From positions 1-10,335 of the forward strand of contig JAJAZK010000274.1 of NCBI GenBank assembly GCA_026785765.1: 10,335 nt of DNA, read 5' to 3'. Source of the DNA: Rhodoferax sp. (GTDB taxonomy: Bacteria; Pseudomonadota; Gammaproteobacteria; Burkholderiales; Burkholderiaceae_C). Positions 1 to 5,107 of the stretch are shown in pieces. How positions within the stretch are numbered: the first letter of the stretch is position 1; the number at the start of each line of letters is the position of its first letter. The position numbers and the translations under genes are program-made. Under the pieces are notes generated by a model that saw only the letters and a program-made list of their open reading frames with translations, ran no database searches and was not told the DNA's origin.

Positions 1-391
1 CGATCGCCAGACAGAGACCGTCCCCCAATTGATCAGGGCTATGCCGTTCCCACCGCTGGCCGACCAAAATAGCCAATCCCAAGCCAAAAAGGTAGGCAAA
101 CGCCAGCCACGCAGTCCCAGCGACCGTGATTAGCCCAACCGCATGCTGCAACCATGGCACGGCTGACAGTCCCAGAACAAGGACGAACGACACAGATACG
201 CGAGTTTCGCCCCGTGTGCGCCAGACCACGGCCGCTGCAATAGGCAAGAAAACCGCCGCGGCCCATGCGTCCATATGGAAGGCGGACCACGGAAGGTAGT
301 GGTTGGGCAACAGCCAACACCACGCCAAGGCCACGGACCATGCCACCAGCCAGAACTGCGACGCCAATCGAAAGGGTTCGCGAACAGACAT
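1..391 (-). CDS. pglL: PglL/Wzy-family pilin O-oligosaccharyltransferase, N-terminal part (runs off left edge)
   Basis: The frame opening with ATG at 391-389 stays open to the window edge and gives 130 residues starting MSVREPFRLASQFWLV. It is strongly hydrophobic, with at least three likely membrane segments. It carries the LLPNHYLPWSAFHMDAWAA-type stretch (about residues 27-46) that is typical of the N-terminal region of bacterial O-oligosaccharyltransferases of the PglL/TfpW/PilO group. Those enzymes are polytopic inner-membrane proteins that move a lipid-linked glycan onto pilin on the periplasmic side. The gene follows pilA, which is the usual place for a pilin glycosylation ligase in this group. 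The catalytic Wzy_C half lies outside the window. No good Shine-Dalgarno sequence is seen: the 15 nt before the ATG (cgctttctatccacc) directly follow the 3' end of a group II intron. A Wzy O-antigen polymerase is the main alternative, but the pilA neighbour favours pilin modification. Confidence 0.78.
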   Translation of the reverse strand, partial: MSVREPFRLASQFWLVAWSVALAWCWLLPNHYLPWSAFHMDAWAAAVFLPIAAAVVWRTRGETRVSVSFVLVLGLSAVPWLQHAVGLITVAGTAWLAFAYLFGLGLAILVGQRWERHSPDQLGDGLCLAI

Positions 392-409
392 GGTGGATAG
401 AAAGCGATT

Positions 410-446
410 GGGGTAGGGGGGCGCCGCTACAGCAGCCCCCCCGCCC
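410..446 (-). ncRNA. Group II intron domain VI hairpin with candidate branch-point A
   Basis: On the minus strand, six G-C pairs plus GCTGC/GCGGC close a TGTA loop, with a single bulged G. A basal GGG/CCC extension leaves TA unpaired on the 3' side. The unpaired A (complement of position 414) is the eighth base from the proposed 3' end at 407, which is where the lariat branch-point A normally sits. Confidence 0.6.
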
Positions 447-448
447 AC

Positions 449-480
449 ACGGCCCGGCACGCAGGTCCGCACCGGGCGGT
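449..480 (-). ncRNA. Group II intron domain V-like hairpin
   Basis: On the minus strand, ACCGCCCGG (480-472) pairs with CCGGGCCGT (457-449). Eight of nine pairs form, with one C-C mismatch. Between the arms lies a short upper helix and loop (TGCGGACCTGCGTG). Its size, about 32-34 nt, and its place immediately before the domain VI hairpin match domain V, the catalytic core of group II introns. I did not assign the catalytic triad with certainty. Confidence 0.6.
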
Positions 481-609
481 TGGAGTGATTGCTGTCGTGT
501 GCAGGCTTGAGCCTTCACGCGACTGGCTTCGCTGATTTGGGTTCGGCGAGCTGGATTCGATCGCCGCCATATAGTGGCGCGGTTCACCTGCGCCGGTTTC
601 GTGGCGAGC

Positions 610-623
610 TTCACTTTCGTGAA
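610..623 (-). ncRNA. GNRA (GAAA) tetraloop hairpin inside the intron
   Basis: The minus strand reads TTCAC GAAA GTGAA, a perfect five-pair stem capped by a GAAA tetraloop. GNRA loops are common tertiary-contact elements in group II introns. Its position, before domain V, suggests domain III or the remnant of domain IV. Confidence 0.4.
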
Positions 624-798
624 CATTTGAGGCTCTCCCGTCTCGATAACTCAATGGCAATACCTTCCGCTCCTTTGGTCCTTCGCCAGCGGTTTGTGGC
701 CTCATCGGCCCCGCCCCTGCCTACTATGACCTCTGCTGACTTCTCGCTTCAGGTTTCCCCGTAGCCCTTTGTGCGCTTTGCGCATCCTTCGCTTCGCT

Positions 799-822
799 CA
801 GGACCAGCCTTTGGTTGTCCTG
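799..822 (-). ncRNA. Candidate EBS1 hairpin of the group II intron
   Basis: In intron RNA a six-pair stem (CAGGAC with GUCCUG) closes a 12-nt loop, AACCAAAGGCUG. The loop's CAAAG (813-809) can pair with UUUUG (1125-1121), the five exon bases next to the 5' splice site, with one G-U wobble. This fits an EBS1-IBS1 contact in domain I. Confidence 0.5.
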
Positions 823-1120
823 CGCCCTTCAGACTGGTCAGGCATGAGGCGAGATCTCCCCAGGTAAGAACGTACTCCTTGATTGCACAGCCGCCGGATC
901 TACGCCACCTTGCCTTGATCACGAGAGCTTTGCGGTTTCTGGCCCGCTCGCCCTGCTTGGCAGCGCCTTCTATCCGGTTCTTGTTCACGGACAAGCAATT
1001 TATGCTCCGCGCTTCCTTCCCACACTCGGTCACCCTCATGCAGTTGCGCTTCACTTCGTTCGCGGGGATCAACTTACGACGGGACTTGTACACGTAGGAG
1101 TGCGTCCATGCTGGGCGCAC

Positions 1121-1148
1121 CAAAACAAAGGCTCCCGAAGGAGCCTTT
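1121..1148 (-). terminator. Intrinsic terminator of pilA (UUCG loop)
   Basis: On the minus strand AAAGGCTCC pairs perfectly with GGAGCCTTT around a TTCG loop (nine pairs, 1127-1148), followed by GTTTTG. It begins 16 nt after the pilA stop codon. The T-rich tail ends exactly at the proposed 5' splice site of the group II intron. Confidence 0.85.
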
Positions 1149-1164
1149 CAAAAGTTGAATCTAG

Positions 1165-1641
1165 TTACTTGCAACTGGCTGGCAAAAATTTGTCTTCCAT
1201 GGTTGCTGTAATTGAACCAGTCACACCGCTTACGGCGGCGCGGCATACCCAATCCACCTGCCCGTTCCCGCTCGGTGCTACGGTGCCAACAAACTGGACA
1301 CCTTTGCCCGCCAGCTTTGGTTCGCCAGTGGCGGTTCCGTTGGCAACGGCCACGATGGTACCGGTGGTAGAGACGGTACTGACATAGCCAACAGCCAACA
1401 CAAATTTAGAGGCTTGGGTCGCGACCGGCGCGCTGGCGGTGGGGGGAAAACCAACGCCCGACTGCACCGATTCTGCGAGTGTCGTCTTTCCAGAAGATCC
1501 GGCCAGAATGATTTCCGATACTTTCGCCCGAACGGTGTAATCCTGGTATGCCGGCAATGCCACGGCCGCCAAAATACCGATGATCGCAACCACAATCATC
1601 AACTCGATCAGGGTAAAACCTTTTTGCATGGAACGCTTCAT
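1165..1641 (-). CDS. pilA: Type IV major pilin PilA (prepilin)
   Basis: This 158-residue type IVa prepilin has leader MKRSMQKG, cleaved by prepilin peptidase after Gly8. The mature N-terminus is FTLIELMIVVAIIGILAAVA, with Glu5 and the hydrophobic alpha-1 helix that packs in the pilus core, followed by LPAYQDYTVRAKVSE. Two cysteines near the C-terminus (in DWVCRAA and PASCK) should form the disulphide loop of type IVa pilins. An open frame continues 96 bp upstream, but AAGGAG five bases before the ATG at 1641 and the leader length fix this start. A sigma-54 promoter lies just upstream and a strong terminator just downstream, so pilA is probably largely its own transcription unit. The mature domain is rich in Ser, Thr, Ala, Gly and Val, and the downstream PglL-type ligase suggests it is O-glycosylated. 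The acceptor residue cannot be read from sequence. Confidence 0.96.
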   Translation of the reverse strand: MKRSMQKGFTLIELMIVVAIIGILAAVALPAYQDYTVRAKVSEIILAGSSGKTTLAESVQSGVGFPPTASAPVATQASKFVLAVGYVSTVSTTGTIVAVANGTATGEPKLAGKGVQFVGTVAPSGNGQVDWVCRAAVSGVTGSITATMEDKFLPASCK

Positions 1642-1646
1642 GAAAA

Positions 1647-1652
1647 CTCCTT
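1647..1652 (-). promoter_or_regulatory. pilA ribosome binding site
   Basis: The minus strand carries AAGGAG with a 5-nt spacer to the ATG at 1641. It decides the pilA start against the longer open frame and against the second Met (residue 5), which would leave only a four-residue leader. Confidence 0.85.
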
Positions 1653-1685
1653 GGGTAGAAAACAAGCAAACGAGAACCAAAGTAT

Positions 1686-1703
1686 CAGCAGATTTCATGC
1701 CAG
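1686..1703 (-). promoter_or_regulatory. Sigma-54 (RpoN) promoter of pilA
   Basis: The minus strand reads CTGGCATG-AAAT-CTGCTG, close to the sigma-54 consensus YTGGCACG-N4-TTGCW, with exact GG-N10-GC spacing. Transcription should start near 1676, leaving a leader of about 35 nt with the RBS inside it. Sigma-54 control of pilA through PilS/PilR is established in Pseudomonas and other proteobacteria. The activator genes are not in this window, and I did not identify an activator site in the 1704-1821 stretch. Confidence 0.8.
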
Positions 1704-1821
1704 TGCAGATCGGCCGCTGAATCACTGGAAAAAACACCGAGAAAGAAGGTCGTTTGTCGCCAGAACCTGAATCAGCAACTATGTGAAACGGCGGAACGAC
1801 ATTCTTGTCAGGCCATTAATG

Positions 1822-4245
1822 TCACTTGATGCAAACGGATCTGACCATTTTGATGTCAGTGAGCCCCATCATGACTTTTTCCATGCCGTCCATCTTCAGT
1901 GTGCGCATTCCACCCTCAACAGACTGGGCAAACAATTCGGATACCCTGGCGCGCTCCTGGATCAGTTTCTTGACGGCATCATCCGCCACGAGCAACTCAT
2001 GCAGGCCCACGCGTCCTTTGTATCCGGTCTTGCCGCACTTGTCGCAGCCGACAGCCCGGTAGAGCTTCAGTTGCCCTTCATGGCCATAAGTCTTAACCCA
2101 GCCATCAACGAGCTTTTTGCTCTCCGCCGCGTAGTCGGCCTTCCAGGCCTTCGAGTGGCGAAGCTCCTCGGCATACTCGGCTGCGAACAACCGGAGCTCG
2201 TCGGCATCCGGCACGTACGACTCCTTGCAGTCGCAGAGTTTCTTCGCCAGCCGCTGCGCCAGGATGCCCAGCAAAGCATCGGCAAAGTTGAATGGGTCCA
2301 TGCCCATGTCCATCAGCCGCGTGATCGACTCCGGCGCAGAGTTTGTGTGAAGCGTCGAAAACACCAGGTGCCCAGTCAGCGAGGCCTCGACACCCATGGA
2401 GACCGTTTCCTTGTCCCGCGACTCACCCACCATGATGATGTCCGGGTCGGCACGCAGGAACGCGCGCATCACCAGCGCGAAGTCAATGCCCGCCTTCTTG
2501 TTGATCTGGACCTGGCGCAAACCCTTCTGGGTGATCTCCACCGGGTCTTCAGCCGTCCAGATCTTGGTGTCCGGGGTATTGAGGAACTTGAGGATCGAAT
2601 GCAGTGTGGTGGTCTTGCCGGAACCGGTCGGCCCACACACGTAGAAAAGTCCATACGGCTTGCTGACGGTTTTCTCCAGGCGCGCCTTGTTGTGCGGGGT
2701 CAAACCCAACTTTTCGAGCGGTATCGGCTCGCCCGCGGCCAGAATCCGCATCACGACATCCTCGACCCCGCCTGCGGTCGGAATCGTGGCGACGCGCAGT
2801 TCGATGTCCAGCGGGCCATACTTCTTGAACTTGATTTTGCCGTCCTGCGGTTTGCGCCGCTCCGAAATATCAAGGTCGCACATGATCTTCAGCCGAGTCA
2901 CCATAGCCGCGCGAAAGTGCGCCGGGACCTCGATATACGGCGCGAGGCTGCCGTCTATCCGAAAACGGATACCGGTTTTGAATTTGCCCGGCATCGGTTC
3001 AATATGGATGTCCGACACCTTCATGTTGTAGGCGTCGATGATGACCTTGTTGACGAATTTGACGAGTTCATTGTCGGCGGCGGCGGACTCCAGCGAGTCA
3101 TCGTTGCCACCATCGTCGATCGGGCCACCATCCATATCGGCAAGCAACTGGTCGATCGAGCCACCAGCGACACTCGCACCATACAACTGACCCAGGGTTT
3201 CCTCAAACTCCGTCAGCGTCGTTACACGGTAAGCAAACTTGGTGATGCGGGGGAACACCTGAGGCACCACCCGGGCGCCGCGCACGGCCTCCGGGTCCAC
3301 ACACATGATGACCAAACCCTCCGGGGACTCTTCCAGCGGAATCCAACCCTGCTCTTCAATGAACTCGCGTTTCAACGGGCCGTGCAGCATTTCCGAGCGG
3401 ATACGGCCAGCGTTGAACGGCTCATAGGGAACGCCAAAGAACTTCGCATAAGAGGGGCCGATTTGCGAAGGGCGGACCTTGAAGTTGGCCATCAGCACAT
3501 GTTCAATCGGCTGGCCTTCGTTGCGTGAGTCGGCCAGCGCTTTTTCCAGCTCCGGTTCGGAGATCAAGCCATCTGCGACCAAACCGTCGAACTTGGTGGA
3601 CTTGCGCTTGGCGACTTCCTTCGCCCTTTGCACTCTTTGGCGAATCGCCGTAGCGAGAGTTTTGCACAGCTGTGCCACACCTTCGACTTCCAGGACCCCG
3701 AACGGTTGGTCACTCTTGTTATTGATGATCTGCAAGACGCCATGCAGCACATCACCGTCGAGCACTGGCGCTACCAGCATCTGGCGCGTCCGGTAACCCG
3801 AACGTTTGTCCACTTCTTTGAGGAAGGTCAGCGCGGGGTGAATCTTCTTGAGGGTGTCATCGTCGTAGACATCCGCGAGGTTCAACTGCTGGCGACTGAA
3901 AGCGGCATATCCGGCCAGACTTTGCGGCGAAATCGGCAGCTTGAGATCGCGGCTGCTGTTAAGCCCGGTCTTGACCTTGGAGACAATCGCTGTTCTGTCC
4001 TCGTTCACTGCATACAAGGTCAAACGGTCCGCATTCAGCAGCTTGCATATGTCCTGGCTGGCCTCGAGCATGATTTGCTCCAGGTTCTCAGTGTCATGGA
4101 TGCGCGCCGTGACATTGTGCAATTGCTTGTAGAACAACGCCTCAAATGTGATGCCACGTTTTTCCGGCGGCAATTTCTGGCTGTCAAAGAAAGCCTGCTC
4201 GGAGTTGCGCTGCTCCGGGACGGGTGGTTTCAGAACCGCGCTCAT
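1822..4245 (-). CDS. GAF domain-containing PilB/GspE-family secretion ATPase
   Basis: This is an 807-residue cytoplasmic hexameric-type motor ATPase. From the N-terminus it has a GAF domain (about residues 45-203), a degenerate GspE/MshEN-like N-terminal domain (about 215-280), then a T2SSE ATPase core. The core shows Walker A GPTGSGKTTT (538-547), an Asp box at AEDPVE (565-570), Walker B IIMVGE (603-608), a His box HLVFSTLHTN (626-635) and a zinc-type Cys set C671/C673/C734/C737. Ordinary PilB or GspE is about 500-570 residues, and the excess is mainly the GAF domain. The start at 4245 is chosen over a 35-codon longer frame because GGAGG sits 7 nt upstream. It lies downstream of cyclase and phosphodiesterase genes and upstream of pilA, suggesting a pilus extension motor gated by a small ligand. 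No pilC or pilD is adjacent. It could be a second, specialised motor rather than the housekeeping PilB. I see no clear terminator after it. Confidence 0.92.
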   Translation of the reverse strand: MSAVLKPPVPEQRNSEQAFFDSQKLPPEKRGITFEALFYKQLHNVTARIHDTENLEQIMLEASQDICKLLNADRLTLYAVNEDRTAIVSKVKTGLNSSRDLKLPISPQSLAGYAAFSRQQLNLADVYDDDTLKKIHPALTFLKEVDKRSGYRTRQMLVAPVLDGDVLHGVLQIINNKSDQPFGVLEVEGVAQLCKTLATAIRQRVQRAKEVAKRKSTKFDGLVADGLISEPELEKALADSRNEGQPIEHVLMANFKVRPSQIGPSYAKFFGVPYEPFNAGRIRSEMLHGPLKREFIEEQGWIPLEESPEGLVIMCVDPEAVRGARVVPQVFPRITKFAYRVTTLTEFEETLGQLYGASVAGGSIDQLLADMDGGPIDDGGNDDSLESAAADNELVKFVNKVIIDAYNMKVSDIHIEPMPGKFKTGIRFRIDGSLAPYIEVPAHFRAAMVTRLKIMCDLDISERRKPQDGKIKFKKYGPLDIELRVATIPTAGGVEDVVMRILAAGEPIPLEKLGLTPHNKARLEKTVSKPYGLFYVCGPTGSGKTTTLHSILKFLNTPDTKIWTAEDPVEITQKGLRQVQINKKAGIDFALVMRAFLRADPDIIMVGESRDKETVSMGVEASLTGHLVFSTLHTNSAPESITRLMDMGMDPFNFADALLGILAQRLAKKLCDCKESYVPDADELRLFAAEYAEELRHSKAWKADYAAESKKLVDGWVKTYGHEGQLKLYRAVGCDKCGKTGYKGRVGLHELLVADDAVKKLIQERARVSELFAQSVEGGMRTLKMDGMEKVMMGLTDIKMVRSVCIK

Positions 4246-4252
4246 AACCCAA

Positions 4253-4257
4253 CCTCC
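4253..4257 (-). promoter_or_regulatory. Ribosome binding site of the GAF-ATPase gene
   Basis: GGAGG on the minus strand lies 7 nt before the ATG at 4245, which fixes the MSAVLKPP start and excludes the longer upstream frame that would overlap the phosphodiesterase gene. Confidence 0.8.
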
Positions 4258-4306
4258 GCGCCATGCGCTGCGGTGCGAGCTTGCTTGGGGCGGCCCGGCG
4301 CTACGC

Positions 4307-5098
4307 TCACAGGTCGAACTCCTGCCCCGCACGGAGCCAGCGAATGTCATGTGTCACGTTCGGACCCGTGATGGACGTCTGGTCGAACCTCTGGATCTCG
4401 GCCATGATCAAGTCGGTCTCGGCAGGCTTGGTATGGGTGATGTAGATAGGATAATTCTGATCCTTGGCAATGCAATCGAGTTCCTGTGCCAGTACCACCG
4501 GGGACAAATGCAGGCTCAATTTCGCAAGGTCCTTTTCCCGGTTGCTAAAGGCCGTCTCGATCACCAGCATAGCCACGTTGAGCTGGTTCACTCGGTCCCA
4601 GAATGCGGGGTTACGCTCGGTGTCGCCGGAAAACACCCAGCAACCCGTGCCCGCCGTGATCGCATACCCGACGGCCGGAACTGTATGCACTGCCGGAAGA
4701 ACCTCCAGCAGCTTGCGATTGATCTGCAACGTCTGTCCCGTTTGAATTTCATGAAAACTGATGAAAGGCGCCTCAGGAGTCGGGATCCGGCTGAAGTCCG
4801 GCCAGATAACGTCGTTGAAAATATGGGTCTTTAGCGCCGCAATCGTGCCGGGCAAGGCATGGATTTGCAATGGTTGCTGGCGCTGCGCCGCGACCGCGTC
4901 AACCATCAAAGGCAGCGCGGCAACATGATCCAGATGCGAGTGAGTCAGGAAGACATGGTCGATGCAGCGCATTTCCTCCAGTGTCAGGTCCCCAACGCCG
5001 GTGCCGGCATCGATCAGGATGTCACCATCGATCAAGAAAGACGTGGTTCGGCAGTCTTTGGCGATCGCGCCAGAACAGCCCAACACACGCACCTTCAT
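4307..5098 (-). CDS. Metallo-beta-lactamase-fold class II 3',5'-cyclic nucleotide phosphodiesterase
   Basis: This 263-residue soluble protein has the metal-binding motif HSHLDH (53-58) followed by VAALPLM. Further candidate ligands are H138, D159 (in FSGDT) and H222 (in ITHTKP), together with the HLSP motif (197-200). The HxHLDH, HLSP and THxKP set is the mark of class II phosphodiesterases such as yeast PDE1 and Vibrio CpdP, which hydrolyse cAMP or cGMP to 5'-NMP. There is no export signal, so it should act in the cytoplasm. It starts only 9 bp after the cyclase stop codon, and its weak RBS (AAGGGA) overlaps that stop, so translational coupling is likely. The pairing with a cyclase argues for cAMP as substrate. 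The fold also covers tRNase Z-like and other hydrolases, but the motif set fits the phosphodiesterase better. Confidence 0.85.
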   Translation of the reverse strand: MKVRVLGCSGAIAKDCRTTSFLIDGDILIDAGTGVGDLTLEEMRCIDHVFLTHSHLDHVAALPLMVDAVAAQRQQPLQIHALPGTIAALKTHIFNDVIWPDFSRIPTPEAPFISFHEIQTGQTLQINRKLLEVLPAVHTVPAVGYAITAGTGCWVFSGDTERNPAFWDRVNQLNVAMLVIETAFSNREKDLAKLSLHLSPVVLAQELDCIAKDQNYPIYITHTKPAETDLIMAEIQRFDQTSITGPNVTHDIRWLRAGQEFDL

Positions 5099-5107
5099 GG
5101 CGGTCCC

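Larger units (their letters stand above)
407..1120 (-). mobile_element. ORF-less group II intron (class C-like placement)
   Basis: The element accounts for a gap of about 770 bp with no convincing protein. Read on the minus strand it starts GTGCGCCCAGC at 1120, matching the group II 5' consensus GTGYG. It ends with a domain V-like hairpin (449-480), a domain VI hairpin (410-446) with a bulged A eight nucleotides from the 3' end, and a terminal AT at 407. The 714-nt length suits a ribozyme without its reverse transcriptase gene, and no RT motifs are seen. A loop in domain I can pair with the last 5 nt of the 5' exon. Insertion just after the pilA terminator is the habit of bacterial class C introns. 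Several short open frames across it (for example 749-1123) look like translated ribozyme. If active, it would depend on an intron-encoded protein supplied in trans. The boundaries come from consensus ends, not from a measured splice site. Confidence 0.77.

Noticed and set aside
39..626. Minus-strand open frame of 195 codons across the intron end and the pglL start
   Set aside because: Its left half is in the wrong frame of pglL, whose true frame gives a clear membrane protein of the PglL type, and its right half is intron RNA.
749..1123. Minus-strand open frame of 124 codons (MVRPAWTHSYVYKSRRK...)
   Set aside because: It begins at the intron's 5' end and lies wholly in ribozyme sequence. There is no RBS and no recognisable domain. 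Proteins like this are often annotated from group II introns.
1771..1785. Possible Crp/Vfr site (TATGTGAAAC) upstream of pilA
   Set aside because: Only one half-site, TGTGA, is present. No TCACA partner occurs at the required spacing, so I do not claim cAMP-CRP control.
1795..1830. Possible terminator after the GAF-ATPase gene (GACATT...AATGTC)
   Set aside because: The stem is six A/T-rich pairs with a long loop and no T-run follows.
1783..3528. Plus-strand open frame of 581 codons opposite the GAF-ATPase
   Set aside because: Composition is His/Arg/Asp-rich with no domain. It is a GC-driven antisense shadow of a gene with intact ATPase motifs.
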